Source: Trogon surrucura (Eukaryota; Chordata; Aves; Trogoniformes; Trogonidae). From it: 64,000 bases of DNA. The DNA lies in the NCBI GenBank assembly GCA_020746105.1, contig CM036636.1:3782001-3846000 (forward strand). The letters run 5' to 3'. Of this stretch, positions 35,337 to 47,471 are shown piece after piece (the stretch's first letter is position 1; each line of letters begins with the position of its first letter). Made by a program: the position numbers and the translations under genes. A model generated the notes under the pieces. That model worked only from the letters and a program-made list of their open reading frames with translations, was not told the origin of the DNA and searched no databases.

Positions 35337-38300
35337 AAAGGGCTCTGGAATAGGACACTGTCCACCTCTGAGGAGCAGGCAGGGCACAGGCAAGGTCCCA
35401 GAGAGGCAGCTTGGGAAGGAGCAGCCCTGCCGAGGCATGAAGCAGCAGAAGACATGGGAACAGGAAGCTTTCTAACTGCACAGCCAGAATAGAGATGAAG
35501 GAGGAGAGCACACTTACAACAATCTGTGCTTTTCACTGCTGAGCTGCCCAGGGAACAGGATCAGGGCGTGTTTGTGAATTCGCAGATACAATGCTGATCT
35601 CCTGCGGTCTCCTCCGTGTCTGCCAGCCCCATTGTAAAAGTAAGAGCTCTGCAAACTGGCGGAAATGCATGTCCTGGAGGAGATGGAGGGCTGGCTGCAA
35701 TCAGCATCTTCTGCTCCACCGCATCTGCCTGTGTTGTTCCCCCACATCGGTGAGGTTTGGGAGGTCTGGGGCTCTGCCCAAGTCCCTCTGCAGCTCCTGA
35801 GGGACCTTCCAGGGTGCTGAAGGCAACTGGATGGGACCTTAAGTCAGCAGGAACTACAGGATCACAGCCAGGGGATCAGTCATGGCTTTTCTGAGCTGTT
35901 ACTTAGGACTGTCGCCCTGGCACTGATCCGTGTGCTGAGCTTAGCATCTTCCTCAGCCTTTGGAGGAAGATGATGGCTCTTTCCCTGGGGCTGGGTGAGC
36001 AGGCCACCAAAGCCCTCCCTCCCTTAGCCTCACTTTGCTTGAGGCCACTCTTGGGATATTCCTCCAGTTTCAGCTTTTAATCGTCACAAACCACATTTCC
36101 TTTTTGTTTGTAATTACGCACCCTAATATGCATTAATTATGGCAGGCAAACAGCTCAGCATAAAATTTGCAAGAGAAAGCATCCCCTCTGCATCCATCCC
36201 CAGCTCTCCAGCCAGCTGGAGTGTTGCATAAAGCAGTTCTCCAGGGACAAAAGCTTTGGGAGCCAATGCACAAACACGGGAGGTGTCCCTGCCTGGTGGG
36301 GACAAAGATGCCAGGTGGGGACAGTAGGGAGGGTTTTGCAGGGATGAGCAGGTGGATGGAGCAACTATTGGGCACAAAAGACTTTATTACAGCTCTCACT
36401 GCCCCCGGAGCAGAGGATTTGTAATCAGGATGTCTCACCAATAGAGGAGTGCAAGGGAAAACTGAAGTCAGGTGCAACTACGTTCTTGCTCACCATTGTC
36501 AGAAATGACCCAGGAAGAAGCTGACTTGTGCTAATTCCAAGCGCCCAAGCTGTGCTGGAGTGTCGGTCTGGGCTCTCAGGTGGGTTTACAAAACCAGCAG
36601 TCACTTGGCTTTTGCTGGGCTTTTATAAAGGACCAGATCTGTTATTGCTGACATTGATTTGTCTGGCTTGGGCAGAAAAGAACCAATAATTATGGTGAGT
36701 TTTAATCAATCCCCCATCAATTCAGCTGCAGTTCAATTTGCCATTTGCCTTGGCAGTGACACAGGATGAGGGGCCAAGGGGACAGGTTGGAAAATGATTA
36801 GAAAATCAATAAGCAGCTCAGTCAATAGCTCTGTCTGGGCGATCATGGGTGACACACCCCTCCTCGGTGGGAGGAAAGCTGGTAAGACACAGTGCCCCTG
36901 CAGCCCCCAGACAATCACCCTCTGCACACCCCTCTTCCAGATATGGGATGGATCCATTTACCCAGGGAGGCAAAGGGATCCTACAAGCTGTTAGTCAGCA
37001 AAAGAAAAAGCTGTTTGTGCTTTGCCAAGTTAGAACTGCACTGCTAGGGGACTTGCTTCAAAACTCCCAGACATCCTTGATCCGTGGATCTGACAAGCAA
37101 AATTATCTCAGAGCTTGGGAAGAGGGTCTGGTACAGAGAGGAAAAGAGAGTAAGGGGGAGGCTTCAGCTCATGGGGAAAAAAAAAAAGGAGTTGTTAACA
37201 CACAAATGTAATTCCACTGCCTTGTAAATCCACTCTCTCTGTGCAGAAGCAAATTGCTTCATCTGTGACAACAGACAGCCCTGAAAATTGCTCTTGGGAT
37301 TGGAAAAGAAAACTTTAGCTTCTTGTCTTCTCGAGCATTAGCACTGATAATACAGATCCTGCAGGCTAAACATGACCCACAGCTCCAGCGCCCCGACCCC
37401 GCTGCTGCTGATCGGTTTGCAAAGACGGAACCGCGGGCAGCTCCGCAGGTCTGACTCTCAGCACCGGCTCATCCTCTCCCAGCTGCACCAGCAGCACCAG
37501 GCAGAGCACCCAGGTCTGGATTTTTGCCACTGAAGTCAGCAAACGGACTCTGAGAATGCACAGGGAATAGATATGCTGAATAAGAAAGTGCTATTTTTAC
37601 CTGGTTTTCGGAGAAGCAAGCTTTTTTCCCTTTTAAATGACATCTCCAAGGTGACACCGAGTGGCAGAGTTGGTAGGACCTGCTGCCACATGCCTGCTGT
37701 CCCGCCCCAGGGAGGTCACCAGCCACACCCATGCACGGCGACCATGGTGTGGAGCGGGATGGGATGCTGAGCCCACCACTGTCAGCCCCGCACAGCATGT
37801 GGCACCGCATGGCCTCCTGTCACCGGGACTGGGCACAGCTCCTGCACCCACTGCCACCATCCTCAGCATGACCAGAGCAACCACAACGGGGTGAGGATCA
37901 TCTTCAAGGGGAAAGAAAAGAGGCATCCGTCAAAACCTCTACAACACGGTGCCGTAAGAAAACAAATATCTTGATGAGTCCCTGTTTACATTAGGGAAAA
38001 AAAGGGGCCTTTGCTCACTTCCTCGTTTACAAAGCTCCTTAGCAGTGAGATGAGTGAGGGGTCACAGGAAATAAAATATCAGAGTCTGAGATTCTCATTG
38101 CTGACACAGATCCCCCAGATGAGAGGACATCAGCTCTCCATCCAAGCTGCCTGCCAGGGCTTCTCAGTTCAGTTCCTCTCTTCTGTTATCAAGTTAAAAA
38201 AAGAACCCAACAAACCTTAATAAAGTGTTTCTGCAGAGAGTAAACTGCCCTTTTTACTATTCTGCACTATTTTCTCAATGTTAGCAACCTTTTTGTTAGA

Positions 38301-38761
38301 GATTCCTCCTGTGCCAGGGTGTCGGAGGTGATGCCCTGGGCACAGACAAACCTGGCTTCTCCCCAGCTCTTCAAAACCGCACAAGGAAGCTGCCACCAAC
38401 CCCTTCAGTCCTGATGCCTCTCTGGGTACCACACAACCCTGTCAGGATGGGTCCAGAGGTGAGACCCAGGGCACCAGCCCCGTGCCCAGTGCAGCTTCCC
38501 TGGCACCGCAGAGGATGCGGCTGCAAAAAAGAGCTGCCGAGGCACCGAGTGTGATGCCTTAATGACCCAGCTTTGTTTGCAGGCATCCTCGCTCCTCACC
38601 AAGGAACCTCTTCGGCGTGAGACAAATACATTAATCTGAGGCACTGCTGAGGTAGAAGCAAGCGCCAGCATTTTAATGAGCTCCAAACTATGCACTGACA
38701 TGTATTTTATTTGCTTGTTGGAGCTCAGAAATTATATAAATACAGTAAACTCCTCTGTGTC

Positions 38762-38783
38762 CATATATATATACACATATATT
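38762..38783. repeat. Short TA/CA microsatellite
   Basis: Alternating TATATATATA with an ACACAT interruption. Short and of no evident function. Confidence 0.8.
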
Positions 38784-41335
38784 CAGCTTATGCTGCCTTC
38801 ATTTCTTGGCCCAGAAGGCCCCCAGTGAGCAACACTCCTCAGCAGCAGCAGGACCAGAGTCTGGCTGCACACAGCCCAGTTTCTACAGACGCAATTTATC
38901 CCTCCTGTCCAAATATTTTACCAGAAAGGGCCAAAAAGCTGGTTGCTGAAGTGCCCGCTGGCTCCAGGCAGTCTCTGTTCCCTCCTTGGGACAGCGATGC
39001 CCCCACCACCAGCCCGGCCACGGCAGATCCCTCCCCAACACCCCGCTGAGGGGGAGCATCCTTCCCAGAGGGAAACGATACGACTGTTTTCTGAAATAAC
39101 AGTCATTATCTTCCCACTCTTTCTCCCTTCCCTCCTTTCCTCCAGCTTCCTTTTCCCTTTCAAGATCATCAATCATTATTTTAGCCTCAGCAAATCAAAC
39201 CCATCTGTCTTCCCAGCTCCCAAGCACACGCTGCGATAGCTCACGCTCCTCGGCTCGGTTTCCCCATCGCAGCGGGCTGGGGGTTCCACGGAAGAGACTG
39301 AAGCTCTGGGCAATGAGGCAGCATCTCCTCATCTCCAGCCACCGCGCACCTCTTGCACAGACCCTCTCAGGCAAGTCACTATGTGTAGGTTTGCATCTCA
39401 ATTCCAAGTGGATTGAACCTGTTTCAAGCAGCCGGTGAGATGCTACGTACACAGATGTGAGTGCTCCAAGCTCCTGGAGATTGGAAATCAAGCTAGTGGA
39501 AACCCTCTGAGCGTTTCCATTCCAGGATTCGCCAACAGTCCATTCTGGGGTGTGCTGGCATCTCCTGACCATTGGGGCATTTCCCTTCCCAGCCACAGTG
39601 CAAAAAACCTTCAGGAGACCAGAAATTCAACTCCTGCACCGCCCGATATCCAGGGTACAGCCCAACCACAACGCTACACGCCAAATCCTACAACCCAGAC
39701 CAAACCCAGCTCCAAGCCAGCCGTGACCACAACATGTGAAGCATCCCAGTCTGCTGGGGAGCAGAGGGGCACGGGCTAGTGCCAGACAAACCATCGGAGC
39801 AACACCACTGAAAAAACCAACACTGGAGAAAATAGGGCTATTATCACCCAAACTACCTCTTCCCAGCACAGGCAGAGACCCCCAAGCTCACCTCGGTGAG
39901 CTTTCACATTTGGCCACCACTTGCCAACACAGACCAAACCCCTCCTGCAGCAAAGGCAGACAGAGGGCTCCTCACCCACCCCTCTGCTCCCTGCCATGGC
40001 CAGCTACCAGCCCCAGCAGCTTTTGCCATCCTTTGCTTCTTTCCCTTCCTCAAATCTTATTTTCATCACAGGTAGTTACTGCCTTAACGAGATAAAACCA
40101 AAACCCTTCTTGGGAGGGGGCCTTGCTGTTAAGCTCAGGGAAGAGCTTCTGCTTCCTACCATAATGTGCATAAGGAGTCATCTTCTGCTTCAAGGAGCTA
40201 AACTTTAAAGGGATTAGAAGAGAATGGTTTCCTCCCCATCTCCCTCTCTTGCGTGTGCATCTCTAATATAATTAGCTAGGTGCCTCCTAAGGCAGGGACT
40301 GATGAGTTTTTATTTTTCAATGAACAATTGACTGTCAGGAAAATGCAGATTTGATGAAGCTTAAGTGCTTTGTGGGATTCCATCAATTATATCTCAAAAT
40401 TCATTGGGAAATTACGAGAGCATTTAATTGTGACAAGGTTGAAATGTTTTGGTTTCCACTGCCTAATTTTGTTTTTATTTCAGTCTGTATGCTACAATAT
40501 ATATCATAAAACTCCAGATGATAATGTTGGAATGAAACACTTCCCCCTTCTTCATAAGAAGTAGATGCTTGAACTAAAATATTTTTGAATTTGCACATAT
40601 GTGGGGGATTTCTGCACAGCATTTTGATTTCAGTTGAAACTCCCAAACACCCAATTTCCCTTCAAGAGCATCAGTTCTCAACATCATTCACTTCATTTTG
40701 AAGCACCTCCACCCTCCTCACAGTACCAGAGAGGTAGCAACTGCCCTGTTCCTTCATTTCTAATCCCATTTCTCCCCAAAATGGTTACTTTCTTAAATCA
40801 AAGCTGTTTCTCTGCCCCACTTTGCAGCAGCTAAGGAACAGCTCATCGTTTTTATGTGGAAGAGAGCAAAAGAGAAGATTACCTCCAGACAGGTTGTGCT
40901 AAGGTTTATACACGTGTGGACCACGACAAATTTCTCTTCCTTCTCTGGCTAAAAAGGCTGGGATCAACACTGCACCGCTGTCACCAAGGGCCACAACTTC
41001 ATTAAGTGACTCTCTGGTTGATGCTTCCTTTTCCGCACACTGCTGAGCCAGCCAAACTCCCTCCTGCCCGACGGGCTGACCCGTGACCATGGAAAGGAAC
41101 AGTTTACATCATCCTTGTAGGGAAAGTTTACTTTTTTCTCACTCAAATCAGAAACAAATCTGTGCCAGAGGAACTCAGCCTGCAGGCAGGGCAATGGAGC
41201 TGATCAGTGGGATTTCACATCTGTGCAGAACAGCAGCACCCGCTGCCTGGGCTCCGTGGGCTCTCCTACCTCTTGCCAACACTTCTGCCGAGGTGGGACA
41301 GAACCTGGAGCACAGCCACATCCATATCCATGGAC

Positions 41336-41576
41336 TCACAGAATCGTTTAGGTTGAAAAAGAATTTTAAGACCATTGAGTCGAACCATTAACCCAGCAGT
41401 GCCAAGTCCACCGTTGCATCGTGTCCCTAAGCACCACATCTAGACACCTTTTAGATGCCTCCAGGGATGGCGACTCCACCACTTTCCTGGACACGCTGTT
41501 CCAATGCTCAGCAAACCTTTTGGTGAAGAAATTTTTCCCCAATATTTGCAACATCTTTGGCCTCCATGGCACCAGT
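41336..41576 (-). mobile_element. CR1 LINE 3' fragment
   Basis: Begins TCACAGAATCGTTTAGGTTG (reverse of the CR1 terminus) and continues through CTCCAGGGATGGCGACTCCA, CTGTTCCAATGCTCAGCAAA and GTGAAGAAATTTTTCCCCAA, the usual order for the CR1 3'UTR read backwards. It belongs to a different CR1 subfamily from the copy at 59.8 kb, judging by the phrase around the AAGTCCACC segment. It lies in sense with ASTN2. Confidence 0.9.
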
Positions 41577-42327
41577 CACTCTCTTCTGACTTAAAAGACC
41601 AACTCACCAACATCTGCTGCAGAACCACCAGACCACACCACCTCCATCAATCTGCTGCCATGTCATGAAGCTGCTCACAGAGCAAGGAAACAAAGGGTCT
41701 AATTCTGTTGCTACCTTGGCATGGGACCCTGAGCTGCCTTCCTCACCACCAGCTGGGCAACTCATACCCTTCCGCTTCTCCAGGAGGTCCTCACAGTGAT
41801 GAGACCCCATCCCGAGAGGCACCACAAGGGTCAGACACACGTGACCTTCACTGCCCCCTTCCACAGTGACACCAAGGATTCCCAACACGCACAGAAGAGG
41901 AACTGACCACCTCCTTCCCCAGCTCACATGCTCAGACAGACCAAAACTCGCTTTCCTTGGGAACAAAACTTCACCCCTCTTATTCCCCCGGGGGTTCAAT
42001 CCTGCCTTGCCAGGGTTCACAAGCAGGTACTGCCACAGGGCAGCAGATGCAACCAACCTCTCCTTCTCCTTGTATGGATGAGAAAGCTGCTATCAGTGAG
42101 CAAAGCTAAGCTGAAACAGGTGGGGAAACCTGAATTTAAGCCACATTACAGGTGTTTCCTTCAGTCTCTCAGGGCCAATTCACAGGTTTTCATCTTGAAT
42201 TACAGATTGCCAACACATGAGGGTCAAGCCCTTTCCCTCCTCCAGCATCCTCCCTCAGGCTAAGCAGCTACTATTAGATGGAATCAGCAACATACATTCC
42301 TTTACTGGCAATAATCTGACTTCACAG

Positions 42328-42612
42328 TATCATAGAATGGTTTGGGTTAGAAGAGGCCTTAAAGATCATTTAGGAATAAGCCCCCTGACATGGGCAGGGA
42401 CACCTTCCACCAGACCAAGTTGCTCAAAGTCCCCCTCCAGCATGTCAGCCATCACACACAACTTCGTGTCGTCAGCAAACCTGCTGAGGGTGCACTCGAT
42501 TCCACCGTCCATGTCACCGACAAAGATGTTAAACAGGACTGGTCCCAACACTAGACCCTGAGGGACACCACTCGTCACTGGTCTCCACTTGGACATCAAG
42601 CTGTTGACTTGA
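42328..42612 (-). pseudogene. CR1 LINE fragment: reverse-transcriptase piece joined to 3' tail
   Basis: On the - strand the upstream part encodes a CR1 reverse-transcriptase segment: [18 protein letters not shown], then [20 protein letters not shown], which includes the catalytic ADD motif. Shortly after it the sequence passes straight to the CR1 3' end (GAGCAACTTGGTCTGGTGGA ... CCCAAACCATTCTATGATAC, read on -). The rest of the RT domain and most of the 3'UTR are missing, so this is an internally deleted, dead copy. It lies in sense with ASTN2. Confidence 0.88.
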
Positions 42613-43329
42613 TGAGCCACCAGAGCCACCAGATTTAGAGAAGCTCGCTGGGATTTTGTTTTCTTGGGAGATACCTGTGGCTTCCCCACACCCGACAGCA
42701 ATTTTAGGGTGCAACAAGGCAAAGCAGCACGGAAATGGATTTTCTAGAGCTTGGGGTGTTGTTTTGTTGTTATGGTGCAAGGCAGGGCTCAAAGACAAGG
42801 CTCCAGTCAGCAATGTCAAGGTGTTAGCAAGGCTGCAGCTCATATGTCTTAAAACTACTCAAATAAAAAAGGCCTCCGATAAGAAAAAAACTGCAGAAAA
42901 CCTTTATGCACTAATGCCATCTACTGGGTACAGGTAAAACTAACAGAAAAGCCATGAGATGAGGAGAAAAAACAGCCCCGTGGGAAGTGTCGGATGGAGG
43001 CTGGGGAGCTGCCACGCCTCTGTGTGGGGACCCCTCTGCAGAGCTTCCGGGGTCTTCCAGGTGATACCCTGTGGGCAGGATTTTAACCAAGCAGAGCGAC
43101 GTCCTCTTTTTCTCCTTCAGAAGCCCAAGGAGACTGTCCTCAGAGAGGCTCCACCACGAGCCACAAGCAAACAGCCCTCGACATCTTAACCGAGTCCTTG
43201 TAAGGCCAAACAATTAGGTAATGGCAGAGCCCACGCCGCTAAAGAGCTCGAAGATAAATGCATCCCCAGTCCTTGTAGAATTACTGGAAGCTGTATTAAG
43301 GGCACGGAGGAACTGGTAACAGATGATGA

Positions 43330-43720
43330 TTATGTATAAAAGGAATAAGAAATCTTTGAGATTTGTGCTGTTCCCCGGTTGAGCTGCTAGGCTCCAGCTC
43401 CGCTGCGTATTAATTGCTTACAAGGCTGCATCTATATTTTATGCTTGGTACCTGCCTGGAACATTTGTTGGATTTAGCCTTGATTGATGAACCACTGATT
43501 ATATACTTCTGTGGTCCTCGGCAAATTAATAAACTGTTGACTGGTAAAGATTAACAACATGTCATGATTCGCGAAACAGCGCGCGGAGTAAAGCTGAAGT
43601 GTACCTAGTGCTAAAATTAGTACGTAAATGCTCCCTGAACTCTATAAAAAGGGGATAGCTTAATTAAATTACATCCCAATATTGCCCATAGCACTTACCA
43701 AATTGGCAAATTGAGTTCAC
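43330..43720. promoter_or_regulatory. Candidate conserved noncoding element
   Basis: About 390 bp free of repeats and ORFs, AT-rich but with retained CpGs in ATGATTCGCGAAACAGCGCG. Homeodomain- and SOX-like words are frequent: CGTATTAATTGCTTAC, GCCTTGATTGATGAACC, GCTTAATTAAATTAC. This is the most enhancer-like stretch in the window by eye. Confidence 0.4.
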
Positions 43721-45945
43721 GGCAGTTCAGCTTTAAAACTAACTGACATCCCTGCAAATTTGCAGCAAATGACCCCATCCCTGCTGGCACTGGAAGCCCA
43801 GCTCACACCTGGCAGACTCTGGGAGCAGGGGTGGGAAGAGGAGGGGATGGATGGCCCAGCACGGGGACTGGTGCAGAAGGTGTCACCAGGTTGCACACCA
43901 GAGCTGCGGCGAGCTCCAGAACTCAGCTCCCATCACCTGTGACCCCACTCAGTACCATGAGCGTGACCCCGGGCTGGGGACAGCACTACCTGCCCACCCG
44001 TTAGGCTTCTCCCCAGACAATGGCCCTGGATCACGCTTAGAAACACGGGACAGTGTCCTCTGGACCTCTGCTCACCATTGCCAGGGACCTACAGGCAGGT
44101 GATGAGTGTCAAATGTTGCATGGGGCTGGGGGAGCCGGGAGGGATGGGGCACACTGCTCCTGGTGCCAGCTCAATGAGAAGCAGGGAGAGACATGGACCA
44201 GGGGTGGGATGCAGCAGCATCTCCAAACTGCCCTTGGGAGCTCAGCTCTGCTGTGCTCAGGCTGCAGCTGGGACTGAGGGGCTGGGGGGCTTCACCCCAG
44301 GACTGGGGGCTGTGGAGAGGGGCAGAGCAGCCTCATGCTCCTGCAGTGGGGAGAAAAAGGGGAGAGGAGCACGGGGAGGAGAGACGGGCTCCCGGTGGGA
44401 TGCACGGTCCCTGCTGTCCAGCATGATGTGGGTGGGTGGGGGTCCCATGGTCCCCACATGCCACCTCTCAGAGAGGGGACGCACACCAGGAGATCGGCTC
44501 CCACCGATTTCCTTTCTCCCCCTGCTGTACACAGTTCGGTCTCTTTGCATAAAGCCTCAGTTGGGCATTACAGAATCGGTGGGGTTATTTTCCCCGAGTG
44601 ACACAGTTTTCAATTTCTGCCTCTCCGCATGCTGCCGTGGCAAGCGCTGGGCCTGTAATTTATTGACAATTTCTATCTTAATATATCCTGACTTTTAAAA
44701 AGAGGCATCTCTTCCCAGCGGCACAGGGCGATCAGAGTCCCGATTGCTTCTGACAGTGTCTGGGAGGGACACTGGTGTTCAGAGCAAAACAACACCCCCA
44801 AAAAAAAGGGAGGAACCCCCCAAAAAAACTAGAAAGGCAGCTGCTCCCTGGAAAAGGGGACGAAAGTAAAAGACAATGAGAAAAGACAGGAGGAAAGGGA
44901 GAAGAGCGACAAGGGGAAGGTGGCACCAGGCGCTGCCGGTGACACATCAGGCTGTCGTGCTAAATGGCCTTAACAAGCAACTGGAGAAGGGGATAATGAA
45001 AATGCCACCCCCGGGACGGCACCGCTCCAGCCTGACCTTTCCCGGCTGCTGTGTATAAACATCCTCAATAAATAAAGAGACACTTAACTCCTGCCTCTGC
45101 TGAGGTGGGAGGGATGGGGCGACGGGGGATCTGCCCACGGCAAGAGGGAAGGGGCAGAGGGATTTTGGGGGGGCTTCAGAGCAGCAGGCATGTGTTTGCA
45201 GAGGGGTGATGAAGTCTGGGCCCCCTCGGGGGTCATCATCTGCTGCCTGGCAGCAGGGTCCCCTACAGCAGGCAGACAAGAAGGGATGCTGCAGGTTTCC
45301 CCCACTTGCTCAGGGCTTTGCCCCAGCACCTCCACATGTTGTACCGGACTCGCACAAGCTCCACACAGGGGGAAGTGGTGACTGCTGTCGGGGGAGATGT
45401 GCTAGGGCTGGGAGATGAGCTCAGCTCTGCTGTTTTCACCTGGAAGAATGGCAAAAACCCTCTATGCATTGACAACTAGGAACAGTCGAGACCCTCTGCC
45501 CAAAACTAATGGTCTGGGGTCTAGAAGGTCTTCTGGAGGGGGGACTGCAAAGCATGGGACTCAGCAGATTGTTTGGCAAGACGTGAGCACGTGCAGCAAC
45601 AAATGAAAACCCTGAGGGTGTCAGGGGGAGAGGATGGGGAGATGTTTCATCTGTCTCCCACGCTGCGAAGTAATAAAAAACAAGACTGCTTTCCGCCCGT
45701 GCTCTCCTGACAAGCAGGGAAATGACCACCAGCCTCAAGCATTTTTCTTTTGCTCACGTGAGCCCCCGGGCTCCTTCCGTGAGGTTCTTGAGGCATTATG
45801 TGATTTGCCGTGAAGGCCCCAGGGGTGGAGGGAATCCACACACATCCCCCTTGGCCACATCCCCAGAGAGGGAGCAGGCAATGTCCCCCTTCGGCTTGTC
45901 CCCAAACCAGATGCCAGCCCCGGGGCCAGCAGCCGCGGTACCTAC

Positions 45946-46096
45946 CACGCAGCCCGTGGAGTCCACCTTACGATCTGAAACGCACTTGAAGTTGCGGGTA
46001 CAGCCACCGTTGTTGCGGGAGCAATCTCGGACCGGCCCGAAGGAGGAGAGCAAGTCATTGATGGTTTCGAAGTAGGTGGACAGCATCGCTTCTTCC
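45946..46096 (-). CDS. ASTN2: ASTN2 internal exon: EGF-like module
   Basis: 151-nt exon taking one base to complete a split codon and ending in phase 0. The acceptor is TCTCCAAG and the donor GTAGGT. It encodes (R)[38 protein letters not shown] and [10 protein letters not shown]. The CSRNNGGC...FKC pattern is EGF-like, completed by CPEDL in the next exon. A second GT lies four bases downstream (GTAGGTACC), but only the first keeps the frame and the expected protein join. This is the most 5' ASTN2 exon I can support here. Confidence 0.95.
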
Positions 46097-46949
46097 CTTG
46101 GAGAGAAAAAACACTGTCAGGGCTGGCAGGGAGCTGGCAGCACTCGCTGTAGGCAGGGCAAGGCACAGAGAAAGCTGCTCTGGCAAAATCACATCATTTT
46201 GTCCGGCAAAAGTGACTAAAAGGAGGATTCCCAAGAAAATTAGGGCTTTATGATTATGTTATACAAAATGGATTTGCTACGTGACTCTGAAACCCTTGAT
46301 GAAAACCAACCAGCTCTGGGGTTTCAAAGACACTATCTACTATTTTCATGCAAACTAGCAACTAAGTGATGCTTCATTAGTAGCCTGGAGTTGTCAACTA
46401 GACCACAGTGAATCCATAATGGTGAAACTTCTCCTGAAAATTCTACAGCTGGGCCAAGCCCTCTTGAGCACCCACATGTTGCCCATCGCCTGAGGACACC
46501 ACCAAAGCTGGAGCCATATGAATCTTGGCTTCACACTTGCTGGGATGCACAGGCTCACCCCTGTGCTTGGCTCTCTGGGGATGGGGGACTTGGAGCAGGG
46601 GCGCAGTGATGGGTGCAGGCACAGCTCTCTGCTGTGCTGCTCCAGCTCGTCACGGCTCTGCAAAGTCCCAGGCGTGGCCACACTAGAACATCCCTCTCTT
46701 AAGCAAGCAAGAAGCATAAATGCTTGTGAATTCAACAGCCACGGAACGCCTTGGGAAGCTCCCAGCCCTGCCACTGCGAGCTGCACACACAGCAGATTTT
46801 GTCTGTGACGAACTATTCAGGCACTCCACATTCTGTTGGGTCGCTGCAAAGGGAACACAGGTGCTTGTCGAGAGCTTTAAGCATCTCCAAGGTACTTTTC
46901 ATCTTCAAAGTACATTTTATATAGTGACTGATACCTGCAACTCATCTTA

Positions 46950-47050
46950 GGCAACAGAACCCCTCACTGGCAGGAGAGGGACAAAGTGATTTACCCAAGG
47001 TCATAGAACATGTCACTGATAACAAGGGACTGGACCTCCACAGGCTATTT
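46950..47050 (-). repeat. MIR-like ancient SINE fragment
   Basis: The words GGGACAAAGTGATTTACCCA, AGGTCATAGAACATGTCACT and GGGACTGGACC follow the reverse-complement order of MIR (TTAAGTGACTTGCCCAAGGTCACACAG-type core). Highly diverged. Confidence 0.55.
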
Positions 47051-47439
47051 ATTAGATCTTTAGACACACGGGGCTGCAAATGAACATCGACTCCTTTAAT
47101 CTTCAAATACCCCCCAAGGCAATGCTGGGTGTCACAGGGGGTGTTTATACCCCTTTAGCATCTTCCCTACTCTCCCACCAGCACCTAAAAAGCCACACAG
47201 TGACTCACTGCCCAGTGCTAGCCTCCCTTTTTGATTTTTTTTTGATTTGAAAACCAAGTGCTTGGCAAGGAAACAGCAGTGAAGGAACGTTCATCAGCCC
47301 CTGAAGACCACGGCACCACCATCTCTCGGAGCCCAGCCCGATGTCTCAGCAGAGGGCTCCTGCGCACACCGACGCCGTCATGCTCACGCACGCAGCCCTG
47401 TCAGCATCAAACGCTCGCAAAAATTGTGAGTCAGGCATT

Positions 47440-47471
47440 AAAAAAAAAAAAATAATATATATATATATATT
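47440..47471. repeat. A tract and TA microsatellite
   Basis: A run of about 12 A followed by AATAATATATATATATATAT. It could be the decayed tail of an old insertion but nothing upstream identifies one. Confidence 0.8.

Larger units (their letters stand above)
33606..45945 (-). other. ASTN2: Large ASTN2 intron (12 kb) rich in CR1 fragments
   Basis: 12,340 nt without exons. It holds four CR1 fragments (34.09, 35.08, 41.34 and 42.33 kb), a TA/CA microsatellite near 38.77 kb and AT-rich candidate regulatory DNA at 40.27-40.52 and 43.25-43.72 kb. The interval 39.2-39.9 kb has overlapping ORFs on both strands but no family resemblance. 36.0-38.7 kb shows nothing recognisable. Confidence 0.8.

Noticed and set aside
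35079..35475. Coding ORFs over the 35.1 kb region
   Set aside because: The region is the noncoding 3'UTR of a CR1 element; the ORFs are incidental.
39195..39869. Cluster of ORFs (39.2-39.9 kb), considered as an old retroviral or retrotransposon piece
   Set aside because: No zinc-knuckle, protease or RT motif could be read and no LTR or CR1 boundary flanks it.
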